Positions 29,808 through 39,601 of a DNA stretch of 64,000 bases are shown here, one piece after another (within the stretch, counting starts at the first letter, position 1; the number at the start of each line of letters is the position of its first letter). The position numbers and the translations under genes were made by a program. The notes under the pieces are model-generated. The model saw nothing but the letters and a program-made list of their open reading frames with translations. It did no database searches and had not been told where the DNA came from. Location: positions 2,969,259 to 3,033,258 of the forward strand of contig DS999531.1 in the NCBI GenBank assembly GCA_000158135.1, written 5' to 3'. The stretch is from Rhodobacteraceae bacterium KLH11. Lineage in GTDB: Bacteria > Pseudomonadota > Alphaproteobacteria > Rhodobacterales > Rhodobacteraceae.

Positions 29808-30923
29808 TTATGCACGCAGACGCGCACGGTGCCGGGCCAGCCAATGCGCCAGCGACAGAAGCGGCAAATCCTTGAACGCATGCGCGTCCACAAGATTGAT
29901 AAAGTCGTCGAACGGTATGATTTTGCTGCGAATATCCTCACCCTCTGTGGCCAGACCACCGCCTTCGACCGTCGCGGTCAAATCACCCAGACCGACATAG
30001 AGGTGCACGTATTCGGTTGACGACCCGCTGGAGGTATATGCCCCGCCTGCATATTCCAGCGCGCTCAGTACGATCTGCGCCTCTTCCCTGGCTTCGCGGT
30101 GGGCGGCTTGTTCGGGCGTTTCGCCGGGGTCGATCATGCCTGCGACGGGCTCCCACATCCAGGGCTCGGGGTCGTCAATCATGAAAACGGGGGGCCGGAA
30201 CTGTTCAACCAGCAAGACCGTATCGCGCACCGGGTCGTAGGGCAGGACAATCACGGCAGCCCCCTGCATCAGCGCACTGCGATGCAAAACCGGGCCCATC
30301 GCACCGTTATATTGCCGGTGCTGCAGGTTGACCTCGTCCATCCCGAAGTAATTGACATAGGCGCGCTTGTAGCTGTGTAAGGTCACATCCTGTGCAATAT
30401 CCCGGCCCTCTCCGATATTGCGGTGACGGGCAGCCAGCCGGGCCCAGGCGCGCGTTCGGATAGCCGGAAAACTGCGCGCGATAGCAGCGGCATCAACCCT
30501 GCCGTAATGGGCCATCACCTCTTCGGCTGCCAATACCGAGACTTCGCCCCAGTCCCTGACCCAAGCGTCCAGTTCCCACAGCGCTTTGGGGTTCCACAAA
30601 CCCGGATCGGGGAAAAACACCTGCGCCTGATACCTGCTTTCATCGCAGGCCGTGACCGTTTGCGCACGCAGATCATAGTCAAACCCGCCTTCGTAATAAG
30701 CCAACCGGGCGCGTTCGTCATCGCTGAGGCCCTGAACCAGCAGGCCTTTGGCTTGCGCTCCGCGTTCAGCAACGATCATCGGAAAAGGCTGATCCTGCAC
30801 CGCATAAACAGCATGATCAGGCAGCGTGGCGTCGCGGATTGACAGATGATCCGAGCCCGGCCCCAGAACCAGCTGCAACAACGGCGCATGGCGCAAGGTG
30901 CCATAGAAAAACAGAGTGGACAA
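29808..30923 (-). CDS. trgB: TrgB: gamma-glutamylcyclotransferase-like plus NUDIX protein
   Basis: A 371-residue fusion. The N-terminal third (FYGTLRHAPLLQLVLG) is an AIG2/gamma-glutamylcyclotransferase-like domain, and the C-terminal half is a NUDIX hydrolase related to ADP-ribose pyrophosphatases. The NUDIX box begins at Gly262 (GMIDPGE, then REAREEAQ); the final Gly of the consensus is Gln. It matches the TrgB protein of the Rhodobacter tellurite locus. The start is probably a TTG at 30923, preceded by a G-rich site; no suitable ATG occurs near the N-terminus. Confidence 0.85.
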   Translation of the reverse strand: MSTLFFYGTLRHAPLLQLVLGPGSDHLSIRDATLPDHAVYAVQDQPFPMIVAERGAQAKGLLVQGLSDDERARLAYYEGGFDYDLRAQTVTACDESRYQAQVFFPDPGLWNPKALWELDAWVRDWGEVSVLAAEEVMAHYGRVDAAAIARSFPAIRTRAWARLAARHRNIGEGRDIAQDVTLHSYKRAYVNYFGMDEVNLQHRQYNGAMGPVLHRSALMQGAAVIVLPYDPVRDTVLLVEQFRPPVFMIDDPEPWMWEPVAGMIDPGETPEQAAHREAREEAQIVLSALEYAGGAYTSSGSSTEYVHLYVGLGDLTATVEGGGLATEGEDIRSKIIPFDDFINLVDAHAFKDLPLLSLAHWLARHRARLRA

Positions 30924-30953
30924 AATCAGAGGCCCCCGGTTGGCAGGTCAGAG

Positions 30954-31394
30954 CTATCGCCAGCGACGAACGGCGATTTCGGTCAGTATGCCGCTGACAA
31001 CAGCCCCGACAGCCAGCGTGATCAGGATCTCGGGCGCCAGAAGTTGTTCGCCATAGCCAACACCGATCTGGAAAATCGCCAGCAAGGCCTCAAACGGGCC
31101 GCCAAACCGGTGGCGCATGGCCTGGCTGAACATCTCATAGGTGCCTTGTACGAACAGACCCCAGAACACCAGCGCCACCACGCCGGTCAGGCCGTTGTTA
31201 ACAGCCGCCGTCCAGCCCCGGCCGGCGCGTTTTCCCATGATGACCCAGCCACAGGCCACGCCGAGCAGCATGTTGACATAGGTGAAATAGCCATAGCTTT
31301 TGCCCTCTTCCCCGTTGTCGATGATCATGCTCGAAACAAGAAATGCGATCACCAGCAGACACAACGCGGCAACAAGACGTGAGGCTGTAGGCAT
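30954..31394 (-). CDS. trgA: TrgA family membrane protein
   Basis: A 146-residue inner-membrane protein with about four helices (residues 8-24, 38-55, 67-86 and 119-138). It belongs to the TrgA family, first described with trgB and cysK as a determinant of high tellurite resistance in Rhodobacter sphaeroides. The biochemical role is not known. It is 30 bases upstream of trgB and likely cotranscribed with trgB, cysK and the channel gene. Confidence 0.85.
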   Translation of the reverse strand: MPTASRLVAALCLLVIAFLVSSMIIDNGEEGKSYGYFTYVNMLLGVACGWVIMGKRAGRGWTAAVNNGLTGVVALVFWGLFVQGTYEMFSQAMRHRFGGPFEALLAIFQIGVGYGEQLLAPEILITLAVGAVVSGILTEIAVRRWR

Positions 31395-31409
31395 TTGGAT
31401 TTCCGTTCT

Positions 31410-32618
31410 TTAACTCGGCTTTGCTATGGTAATCTGTGTCACATCGCAATTACCGGTGTCAAAGGCCGCGCCACATGCGGTCAAATAATAATTCCACATG
31501 CGGCGGAAACGCTCATCGAAACCCAGTTCGGAAATCTGATCCCATTTGTCGTTAAACGTCTCGTACCAGCGGCGCAGAGTCAGATCATAGCTTTTGCCGA
31601 ACTCTTTCGAGCGCACAACCTTCAACCCGGCTTGATCAATCTGTTCTTTCAGGATTGACGGCGCGGGCAACATCCCGCCCGGGAAAATATATTTCTGAAT
31701 GAAATCAACACCGTTCTTGTAAATATCCCAGCGATGATCCGCGACGGTTATGATCTGCAACGTCGCTTGCGCACCGGGTTTCAGCCGGTCCCGAACCGTA
31801 TCGAAATAGGTTGGCCAGTATTTCTGACCCACCGCCTCGAACATCTCGATCGAGGCGATACCGTCATACTGGCCCCGCTCGTCCCGGTAGTCCTGCAACT
31901 TGAATTCCACCAGATCAGAAAGCCCAGCCTTTTCAATGCGCTCTTTCGCGAAATTCAACTGCTCCTGACTGATCGTAAGCCCGGTAACACGCAACCCGCG
32001 CTCTTTCGCGGCATATTCGGCAAAGCCCCCCCAGCCGCACCCGATCTCAAGGATATGATCACCGGGTTTGGCCCCCATTTCGTCCACAAGGCTTGCGTAT
32101 TTCGCGGTTTGCGCACTCTCAAGGCTTTCCTGCCCGGTCTCAAAAATAGCGCTGGAATAGGTCATCGTGTCATCCAGCCACAGGCCATAGAAATCATTCC
32201 CCAGATCATAATGGTAGGAAATGTTCTTTTTGGCCTGAGCCCGATTGTTGCGGTGCAGCCAGAACCTGAGCCTTTCATAGGCGCGTACCAGAAACTGTCC
32301 GGTGAAATCGTCATAGACCGTCTCGGTCCCCAGATGGACAAGATCCATGAAGCTGCGCAGATCCGGCGTGCTCCAGTCGCCTTCCAGGTACCCATCGGAA
32401 AAGCCCAGCTCTCCTTCACGCACCAGCCGGGAAAAGATATCCGGGTCGTGAATATCCACATGGGCAACCGGGCCCGGTTGGGCGGCATCGGCACGAAAGA
32501 CGCGACCGTCCGGTAACGCGATATCAAGCCGACCGCTCTTCATCCGGCCCAACATCTTGAAGACTTGCGCAAAATATCTTGGCAGGTTGTCCTGCCCTTC
32601 GGTGCTCGTCAGGAACAT
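31410..32618 (-). CDS. cfa: Cyclopropane-fatty-acyl-phospholipid synthase
   Basis: A 402-residue SAM-dependent enzyme that methylenates unsaturated membrane lipids. The SAM site EIGCGWGGF is at residues 191-199, preceded by YHYDLGNDFY typical of the family, and the C-terminal FPGGMLPAPS block is present. AGAGGGGAGAG precedes the ATG at 32618; the frame is open to a TTG at 32675, which I do not take as start. It lies 61 bases after phr and 15 bases before trgA, so it may be part of the same minus-strand transcript. Confidence 0.93.
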   Translation of the reverse strand: MFLTSTEGQDNLPRYFAQVFKMLGRMKSGRLDIALPDGRVFRADAAQPGPVAHVDIHDPDIFSRLVREGELGFSDGYLEGDWSTPDLRSFMDLVHLGTETVYDDFTGQFLVRAYERLRFWLHRNNRAQAKKNISYHYDLGNDFYGLWLDDTMTYSSAIFETGQESLESAQTAKYASLVDEMGAKPGDHILEIGCGWGGFAEYAAKERGLRVTGLTISQEQLNFAKERIEKAGLSDLVEFKLQDYRDERGQYDGIASIEMFEAVGQKYWPTYFDTVRDRLKPGAQATLQIITVADHRWDIYKNGVDFIQKYIFPGGMLPAPSILKEQIDQAGLKVVRSKEFGKSYDLTLRRWYETFNDKWDQISELGFDERFRRMWNYYLTACGAAFDTGNCDVTQITIAKPS

Positions 32619-32679
32619 CCGCTCTCCCCTCTGCGGTTGCGGATTAAAGCTAGGGCGGGATTCGGTTTCTGGCAAGTTT

Positions 32680-34113
32680 TCAGTTCCTTACTGGCTTTTT
32701 TCTGCTCTCAAACGCGCGCAAAGCGCGGGTCCGGCCTTGTTTCAGACCCACCACAGGTTCGGGATACGGGTCATCCGGCGAAAGCCCCCAGGATCGCGGG
32801 ATGGCATCAAAATAGGCCAGAGCCGTAGCCTCTGGTCTTGCCTGACCTTCTGCGATCCAGCGGCGGATATAACCCTCGTCCGGATCAAACCGCACACGCT
32901 GGGTTTGAGGGTTGAATATGCGAAAATAGGGCGCAGCATCAGGCCCCGATCCCGCAACCCATTGCCAACCCATCGCATTTGCGGCCGGGTCCCAATCGGT
33001 CAGGCAATCCGCAAACCAGTCTGCACCAAGCTTCCAATGTGTCATCAGGTGTTTGGTCAGATAGCTCGCCACAATCATTCGGGCGCGGTTATGCATCCGG
33101 CCGGTCACATACATCTGCCGCAAACCGGCATCGACCAGCGGAATGCCGGTTCTTGCCTGCCGCCAGGCGCGTATCTCGGGCGTGTCAGGGTCAGTTCCCC
33201 AAGGAAACGTATCCCATTCGGGTTTCCAATTGTCCGTCAGCAGATGCGGCCAATGATACATCAGATGATAGGCAAACTCACGCCACACCAACTGCCGCAA
33301 ATAGGCATCAGCACCCGGCGCACCCGTCCGGGCGGCATTCTGAACCCTGTGCCAGATCATCCGCGGGCCGATTTCACCCAGCGACAGATATTCGGAAAGG
33401 TCCGAGGTTCCGGTCTTGTCCACCCGATCCCGTTGCTCGGCATATTGGTCGATGCGGTGCAGGAATCCATCCAGCTGATCCCGTGCAGCGACCTCTCCGG
33501 GCCGGATGAAGGGGCGAGCGATCCTTGCCCCGCGCCGCATGTCGCGACCCAGTTGCCAATCGGCCAGTTGATCCGATCCGGGCCAGCCTTCCGGGGCCAT
33601 CAGCCGTGCAGGACCTGGTTCGGGTGTTGGAACATCCCGGCCCTGCACCGCGCGCCACATTGGTGTGAACATCCGAAACGGCTGGCCTGACTTTGTGGCG
33701 ATGGTCCACGGCTCAAACAACAGGTGCCCCGCGAAAGAGCGCACTTCGATCCCTTGCCCGGTCAGGGCAGACTTGATCCTGGTATCCCGCGCAATCGAGA
33801 CCGGTTCGTATCCGCGCGACCAGAAAACGGTGCCTGCACCGGTGTCCCTGATCAGGCTTTCAAGTACATCCAGCGCCGCGCCTTGGCGCAAGATCAGACG
33901 GCTGCCGATTTGGGAAAGCCCTTTGGCAAAGGCCTCAAGCCCCAAACCCAAACGCCATTTCGGCGCAGCACCCAGAGCTTGAACCGCGTCATCCAGAATG
34001 AAAACGGGCACGATAGGACGCCCCGTTCGCATCGCCGCGCTGAGCGCCGGATGGTCGCTCAGCCGCAGGTCGCGCCTGAACCACAAAATGATCGCTGAAT
34101 GCGCCGGTGCCAT
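32680..34113 (-). CDS. phr: Deoxyribodipyrimidine photolyase
   Basis: A 477-residue cryptochrome/photolyase-family protein that repairs cyclobutane pyrimidine dimers with blue light. The N-terminal antenna domain starts with ILWFRRDLRLSDHP, and the FAD-binding domain has the RMHNRARM and WDPAANAMGWQWV motifs. The size fits class I CPD photolyases. AGGGTGG precedes the ATG; a GTG two codons upstream is possible. Confidence 0.94.
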   Translation of the reverse strand: MAPAHSAIILWFRRDLRLSDHPALSAAMRTGRPIVPVFILDDAVQALGAAPKWRLGLGLEAFAKGLSQIGSRLILRQGAALDVLESLIRDTGAGTVFWSRGYEPVSIARDTRIKSALTGQGIEVRSFAGHLLFEPWTIATKSGQPFRMFTPMWRAVQGRDVPTPEPGPARLMAPEGWPGSDQLADWQLGRDMRRGARIARPFIRPGEVAARDQLDGFLHRIDQYAEQRDRVDKTGTSDLSEYLSLGEIGPRMIWHRVQNAARTGAPGADAYLRQLVWREFAYHLMYHWPHLLTDNWKPEWDTFPWGTDPDTPEIRAWRQARTGIPLVDAGLRQMYVTGRMHNRARMIVASYLTKHLMTHWKLGADWFADCLTDWDPAANAMGWQWVAGSGPDAAPYFRIFNPQTQRVRFDPDEGYIRRWIAEGQARPEATALAYFDAIPRSWGLSPDDPYPEPVVGLKQGRTRALRAFESRKKPVRN

Positions 34114-34160
34114 GTCCACCCTGTGTTTTCTTCGAATTACGAAGCCTCAGGGAAAATGGA

Positions 34161-35387
34161 TCACAAAACGCTGTCAAGCGCCTCCAAAAGCTGATCAATT
34201 TCCTGTTGCGAGGTGTAGTGTGTGAAACTCAGCCGTAACACACCCTGCTCCGCATCAACGCCCATCGCGGTCAGCGGGCGAACAGCGTAAAAATCGCCGC
34301 CACCTGCCATGACGCCGTGTTGCGCCAGTTCAGCCGCCACAGGCTCGGCCGCACGATTGAGGGCCAGAGCAACCGTCGGGGCCCGGCGGTTGGCGTCAGA
34401 GGGGCCCAGCAGGCGCAGCGTGTTGCGATCCTTGACCGCATCCAGCAAGGGCTGAAGCAGCGCAACCTCATGCCCGCGCATCAGATCATGCACAAAGCCT
34501 CCCTGCGCGGACGCGCCGGTTTCGGGCCCGCCATGATGTACACAAAGCAATTCCACATAATCCGCCAGACCCGCACAGGCAGCGATCTGTGCATGATCGG
34601 GACCTGCCGGGGTGAAACGTTTATACAGCGAGTCGCCATTGAAATGATGGCCCTGATTGGGCAGCATCTCACCCAGACTGCGCCGAATGACCATGCAGCC
34701 CTGATGCGGACCGTAGGTCTTGTAGGCTGAAAACAGGTAGATATCCGGCCCCAGATCACCAATATTCGGCAACCCGTGCGGCGCGTATGAGACACCGTCA
34801 ACGCAAACAAACGCACCCGCCGCATGCGCGATGGCGGTGATCTCGGTCACGGGATTGATCTCACCCACCACGTTCGAGCAATGCGGAAAACAGACCAGAC
34901 GCACCTTTTCATCCAGCAGGTTCTCAAGATCCTGCGGGTTCAGCGATCCGCTGTCCGGATCGATCTGCCATTCCCGTACTTCAATTCCATCGTCTGCAAG
35001 ACGGCGCCATGGCCCTGAATTGGCTTCGTGATCCTGATTGGTCACCACAATCGCATCGCCGGGCCGCATCCATTGACGGAAGGCCTGCGCCAGAACATAG
35101 GTGTTCTGCGTGGTCGAGGGGCCAAAGCTCAGCTCATCCGTCTCAACGCCCATGATCGCAGCCAGCCGGGTGCGCGCCTCATCCATTTCTTCACCGGCCA
35201 GACGGCTGGCATCATAAGGCGCATAGGGTTGCACCTTTCGCTGGGTATAAAAGCGCGTCAACCTGTCGATCACGGGTTTGCACGTATACGAGCCACCCGC
35301 ATTTTCAAAAAAGGCCTGCCCCTGCAGGCTGGGTTCGGCAAAAGCCGGGAACTGTGCCCGAACGAAATCAATATCGAGGGTGCCCAT
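34161..35387 (-). CDS. Cysteine desulfurase-like aminotransferase class V protein
   Basis: A 408-residue PLP protein of aminotransferase class V, of the TIGR01976 (cysteine desulfurase-like, VC1184) type. The PLP lysine is Lys223 in FSAYKTYGPHQG, and the DHEANSGPW motif is near residues 119-126. GGGAGAGA precedes the ATG at 35387; a longer open frame upstream does not look coding. It is distinct from IscS/SufS and has no suf or isc genes around it, so its substrate is open. Confidence 0.85.
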   Translation of the reverse strand: MGTLDIDFVRAQFPAFAEPSLQGQAFFENAGGSYTCKPVIDRLTRFYTQRKVQPYAPYDASRLAGEEMDEARTRLAAIMGVETDELSFGPSTTQNTYVLAQAFRQWMRPGDAIVVTNQDHEANSGPWRRLADDGIEVREWQIDPDSGSLNPQDLENLLDEKVRLVCFPHCSNVVGEINPVTEITAIAHAAGAFVCVDGVSYAPHGLPNIGDLGPDIYLFSAYKTYGPHQGCMVIRRSLGEMLPNQGHHFNGDSLYKRFTPAGPDHAQIAACAGLADYVELLCVHHGGPETGASAQGGFVHDLMRGHEVALLQPLLDAVKDRNTLRLLGPSDANRRAPTVALALNRAAEPVAAELAQHGVMAGGGDFYAVRPLTAMGVDAEQGVLRLSFTHYTSQQEIDQLLEALDSVL

Positions 35388-35708
35388 CACACGTCTCTCC
35401 CTTGTCATGCGCCAGATTCCAGGAATTTGCCCGCGCATGATCCGGACAGCTCCGAAAACAAGGCAGGTCTTCCAGCCACGCCGCGGCCCCATGAAACCTC
35501 ACAGAACCGGCGGCAGCCCTTCTGCCAAGAAGGACCGGGCCAGATAGCCAGACGATGTTCGCGGGGTCAAGCACCCGTGCAAAAGGATCGTTTACCTTCG
35601 CGTGATGAAGCGTTGAAAACGATGATACGCCCCGAGGCCCGAGCCAGAAAGCACCGGAGCCTCAGAACATTAATCTATTGATTTTAACGAATGAAAAAGG
35701 CGGGAAAT
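35388..35708. other. Gap between pyrH and the desulfurase-like gene
   Basis: About 320 bases with no gene, tRNA or clear terminator. The ribosome recycling factor gene frr, expected here after pyrH in most alphaproteobacteria, is absent. Confidence 0.6.
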
Positions 35709-36461
35709 CTAACCCTGAACCTTGGTATAGGTGCCCTCACCCGCCAGAATCCCCCGGAATCCGCCCGGCTCATCCAGACCGAACACAATCAGGGGCAGGT
35801 TATTGTCACGCGCCAGCGCAATCGCCGATGCGTCCATGACACGCAGCCGTTTGGCCAGCACATCATCATAAGAAACCGAGTCGTAACGTACCGCATCCGC
35901 GTGAACCTTGGGGTCTTTGTCATACACCCCGTCCACGCCATTCTTGCCCATGAAAATGGCCTGACACGCCATCTCGTTGGCGCGCAGCGTGGCGGCGGTA
36001 TCTGTGGTGAAATAGGGGTTCCCGGTTCCGGCCGCGAAAATGCATACGCGCTTTTTCTCAAGGTGGCGCACCGCGCGGCGGCGGATATAAGGTTCGCAGA
36101 CCTCATCCATCCGGATGGCCGAGATGACGCGGGTAAAAACGCCAACCCCTTCCAGCGCGGATTGCATCGCCAGCGCGTTCATCACCGTCGCCAGCATGCC
36201 CATGTAATCAGCGGTCGTGCGCTCCATCCCCTGGGCCGAGCCGGACAGGCCACGAAAGATATTGCCGCCACCGATTACCATGCAGATCTCAACCCCAAGA
36301 TCATGAACCGATTTCACCTCTTGCGCGATGCGCTGAACGGTGGGCGGATGCAGGCCGAATCCCTGATCCCCCATCAGCGCCTCCCCCGAAATCTTCAACA
36401 TAACGCGGTCATATGTTGTTTTGGGGGTTTCAGCGGTTTCGACGGATGGGGAAAGGCTCAT
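35709..36461 (-). CDS. pyrH: UMP kinase
   Basis: A 250-residue amino-acid-kinase-fold enzyme phosphorylating UMP. It has [10 protein letters not shown] at residues 22-31, the [10 protein letters not shown] loop, and the [13 protein letters not shown] block near 145-157. GGAG lies before the ATG. It is divergent from miaA. The usual pyrH-frr-uppS-cdsA order is not seen: the next gene on the same strand is an unrelated desulfurase-like gene. Confidence 0.96.
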   Translation of the reverse strand: MSLSPSVETAETPKTTYDRVMLKISGEALMGDQGFGLHPPTVQRIAQEVKSVHDLGVEICMVIGGGNIFRGLSGSAQGMERTTADYMGMLATVMNALAMQSALEGVGVFTRVISAIRMDEVCEPYIRRRAVRHLEKKRVCIFAAGTGNPYFTTDTAATLRANEMACQAIFMGKNGVDGVYDKDPKVHADAVRYDSVSYDDVLAKRLRVMDASAIALARDNNLPLIVFGLDEPGGFRGILAGEGTYTKVQG

Positions 36462-36558
36462 GTTGCGCTCCGGGCTGGCACGGGGTTATTTTCCGGCGCA
36501 AAATGAAGCAAAACCTCCGCAGGTTCAATGCGGATCGTCAGGAACAGGGCAACCATTT

Positions 36559-37452
36559 ATGGCCGATACCACCACGACCCGGCTTTGGGAGCAGTTGCCG
36601 CCCATCCCCGACAACGCGCCGGTTCTGATTGCCGGGCCCACCGCGTCGGGGAAATCCGCGCTGGCCCTTTTGATTGCCGAACGCTGCGGCGGCGTGATTG
36701 TCAATGCGGATGCCAGTCAGGTCTATGATTGCTGGCGCGTCATTTCGGCCCGTCCTTCGGCCGGGGAAGAGGCGCGCGCGCCGCACCGGCTTTATGGCCA
36801 TATCACCTATGATCAAAGCTATTCCACCGGCCACTGGCTGCGCGAGGTCACGCCCTTGCTGACGCAAAGCCCGCGGCCCATTATCGTGGGGGGGACGGGT
36901 TTGTATTTTACCGCGCTCACTGAAGGGATGGCCGATATCCCGGCAACACCACCAGATGTGCGGGCCAGAGCAGACGCGCTGTCCCTGCCTCAAATGCTCG
37001 ACGGTGTTGACGCGCGGACCCTGCAGGGGCTGGACACACAAAACCGGGCCCGCGTTCAACGCGCGTGGGAGGTCGAACACGCCACCGGCCGCGCACTGGT
37101 CGACTGGCAGGCCGAGACACCGGCCCCCATTCTTGATCTCGCCACCACCGTGCCGCTTGTTTTCAACGCCCCAAAAGACTGGCTGCTGGATCGGATCAAC
37201 CGCCGTTTTGACCAGATGCTGCAACAGGGTGCGCTGGATGAGGTCGCCGCAATGCGGGATCGCTATGACCCGTCCCTGCCCGCCTGCAAAGCCATCGGCG
37301 TGCCCGAGCTGATGGCATATCTTGAGGGGCAAATGACCCTGGACGAAGCCCGCGACCGGGCGACAATCGCGACCCGGCAATTCGCCAAGCGTCAACGCAC
37401 CTGGTTTCGCGCGCGCATGAAGTCATGGCAACAGATCGATGCTGCGTCCTGA
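36559..37452 (+). CDS. miaA: tRNA dimethylallyltransferase
   Basis: A 297-residue enzyme that prenylates A37 of tRNAs reading UNN codons. The P-loop GPTASGKS is at residues 26-33, followed by [11 protein letters not shown] and the [10 protein letters not shown] motif. The ATG at 36559 fits family length; the open frame extends upstream to 36421 but overlaps the pyrH leader. It is divergent from pyrH. Confidence 0.94.
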   Translation: MADTTTTRLWEQLPPIPDNAPVLIAGPTASGKSALALLIAERCGGVIVNADASQVYDCWRVISARPSAGEEARAPHRLYGHITYDQSYSTGHWLREVTPLLTQSPRPIIVGGTGLYFTALTEGMADIPATPPDVRARADALSLPQMLDGVDARTLQGLDTQNRARVQRAWEVEHATGRALVDWQAETPAPILDLATTVPLVFNAPKDWLLDRINRRFDQMLQQGALDEVAAMRDRYDPSLPACKAIGVPELMAYLEGQMTLDEARDRATIATRQFAKRQRTWFRARMKSWQQIDAAS

Positions 37453-37783
37453 CCGCCAATAGTTGTCACACCTCAACAAAGTCACGCCACAAAGCGATCA
37501 CTTCGGAATCTGACAATCGCAGATCTTTGGCTCACGCCATCACAGGGCTCGTTTCAGATTGAAACCATATATCGTTAACTTTCCCTAAAGACGTTGTTTT
37601 TGTGCGGTTGATGACCACTTCCGACATTGACGCTCGTAAAAAACTGGTGCGGAATATGCCCAAGGGGATAATCCCGAACCTGACAGTTCAGCCTTTGTTG
37701 TTGGTCGGTGAATACTAATCACGATAGCGCCAGGCGCGTTCAACCGGAAATGAGTGCTCAGGAAAGTGTCTCAGGGGAAAGCT
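37453..37783. other. Gap upstream of the solute-binding protein gene
   Basis: About 330 bases without a convincing gene. A 35-codon ATG frame at 37611-37718 lacks a ribosome binding site. A TTAA-N7-TAAA sequence at 37575-37589 is close to a CtrA site, but on its own proves nothing. Confidence 0.4.
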
Positions 37784-39454
37784 ATGGACAACCAGACCAC
37801 CAACGGCAAACCGACGCATTGGGCCGCAAGGATGCACGCCTGCGAGTATCGCGCCGGCACCCTGAACCGCCGTGAATTCCTGAGCCGCGCGACGGCGCTG
37901 GGCCTCGCGATACCTGCGGCCTATGGCCTGATTGGTCTGCCGTCACCGGCGATGGCGCAGGAACCCCGGCGCGGCGGCACGATCCGCTTTCAGATGGAGG
38001 TGCGTCCGCTCAAGGATCCGCGTACCTATGACTGGACACAGATCGCCACCTTCACGGCGGGCTGGCTGGAGTATCTTGTTGAATACAACAATGACGGATC
38101 GTTCCAACCCATGCTGCTGGAAAGCTGGGAGGCCAATGATGACGCCACTGAATACACGCTGAATGTTCGCAAGAGCGTAAAGTGGAACAATGGCGACGAT
38201 TTCACCGCCGAAGACGTAGCCCGCAATATCGAAGGCTGGTGTGATACATCGGTCGAGGGCAACTCGATGGCGTCCCGCATGGCGTCGCTGATTGATGAAA
38301 GCACCGGGAAAGCCGCAGAGGGGGCGATCAACGTTGTCGACCCGCACACAGTGAGATTGCGGTGCAACGCGCCCGACATCACGATCATCCCCGGCATGGC
38401 CGATTATCCGGGCGCGATCGTGCACAGCAGCTTTGATGCGAACACGATGCTGGAAAACCCGATTGGGACCGGCTTCATGATCCCGGAAAGCCACGAGGTT
38501 GGCGTCAAAGGTGTTCTGGTCCGCAACGACGGGTTCGACTGGTGGGGCTATGCCGCAGGTAAAGGCGGTTATATCGACCGGATCGAATTCATTGATTACG
38601 GCACCGACCCGGCAAACTTTCTGGCCGCCTTCGAAGCCGACGAAATCGACATGAACTGGGAATCAGTTGGCGAGTTTGTTGATATCTTTGACAGCATCGG
38701 GTTGGTCCGTTCGGAAATCCCTTCGGGCTTTACGATTGTCATCCGTCCCAACCAATTGGCGACGGATGCAGATGGTAACAAAATCTACGCAGACAAACGC
38801 GTTCGTCAGGCTCTGGCCATGGCCGTCGACAACGAGGTCTGCCTTGAGCTTGGCATGTTCGGTTACGGCATAACCGCAGAGAATTGCCATGTCGGCCCGA
38901 TGCACCCTGCATATGACCCCGCCATCACCCGCATCCCGGTTGATCCCGCCGGGGCCAAAGCTTTGATCAACGAAGCCGGTCTGGGCGATTTTGAGCATGA
39001 GGTCATTTCGGTTGATGATGACTGGCGCCGGAACACGACAGCCGTGGTCGTTGCGCAATTGAACGACGCCGGGATCAAAGCGAAACTTACCATCGTTCCC
39101 CTGCCAACCTATACACAAGACTGGAACAAATTCGCCTTCTCCTCGACCAACTGGAACCACCGCCCCCTTGGCACGCAAATTCTTGCGCTGGCGTATAAAT
39201 CAGGCGTTCCGTGGAATGAAACCGGCTTTGCCAACGAAGAGTTTGATGCCCTGTTGGCCGAGGCGAACTCACTGGCTGATGTGGACAGGCGTCGCGACGT
39301 GATGGGTAAGATACAGGCAATCATGATCGATGAAGGTGTGATCATCCAACCTTACTGGCGGACAGCAATGCGCCATCATCGGGAAAATATGGTTGGGGTC
39401 GAAAAACACATCTCGGACCTGCCGCAGTTGTACAAGTTCGGCCTGCTCTCTTAG
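37784..39454 (+). CDS. ABC transporter solute-binding protein (family 5)
   Basis: A 556-residue periplasmic protein of the peptide/nickel-binding family 5 (OppA/DppA-like). The N-terminus carries a Tat signal ([15 protein letters not shown], cleaved after AMA near residue 59). AGGGGAAAG precedes the ATG at 37784. No permease or ATPase gene is adjacent and the next gene is on the other strand, so its transporter is encoded elsewhere or it acts as an orphan. A hairpin follows the stop. Confidence 0.9.
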   Translation: MDNQTTNGKPTHWAARMHACEYRAGTLNRREFLSRATALGLAIPAAYGLIGLPSPAMAQEPRRGGTIRFQMEVRPLKDPRTYDWTQIATFTAGWLEYLVEYNNDGSFQPMLLESWEANDDATEYTLNVRKSVKWNNGDDFTAEDVARNIEGWCDTSVEGNSMASRMASLIDESTGKAAEGAINVVDPHTVRLRCNAPDITIIPGMADYPGAIVHSSFDANTMLENPIGTGFMIPESHEVGVKGVLVRNDGFDWWGYAAGKGGYIDRIEFIDYGTDPANFLAAFEADEIDMNWESVGEFVDIFDSIGLVRSEIPSGFTIVIRPNQLATDADGNKIYADKRVRQALAMAVDNEVCLELGMFGYGITAENCHVGPMHPAYDPAITRIPVDPAGAKALINEAGLGDFEHEVISVDDDWRRNTTAVVVAQLNDAGIKAKLTIVPLPTYTQDWNKFAFSSTNWNHRPLGTQILALAYKSGVPWNETGFANEEFDALLAEANSLADVDRRRDVMGKIQAIMIDEGVIIQPYWRTAMRHHRENMVGVEKHISDLPQLYKFGLLS

Positions 39455-39495
39455 ACCCACCCTGACAGAACGGCTTTTTATCCGTCGATACAGTC

Positions 39496-39522
39496 AAAGG
39501 GCCGATCAATGACCGGCCCTTT
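39496..39522 (+). terminator. Hairpin after the solute-binding protein gene
   Basis: A 9-base stem AAAGGGCCG / CGGCCCTTT with a 9-base loop, 40 bases past the stop. No separate T-run follows, but the stem itself ends in TTT. Confidence 0.55.
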
Positions 39523-39601
39523 GCGATTTGCGCCAATGTCTTGGGGAGACAGCAGTACTGGCGCGTTGCTGGTGAGTGGCGGTTCGGGTTCCCCTGCCCG
39601 A

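Noticed and set aside
37611-37718. A 35-codon frame before the solute-binding protein
   Set aside because: No ribosome binding site and no recognisable sequence.
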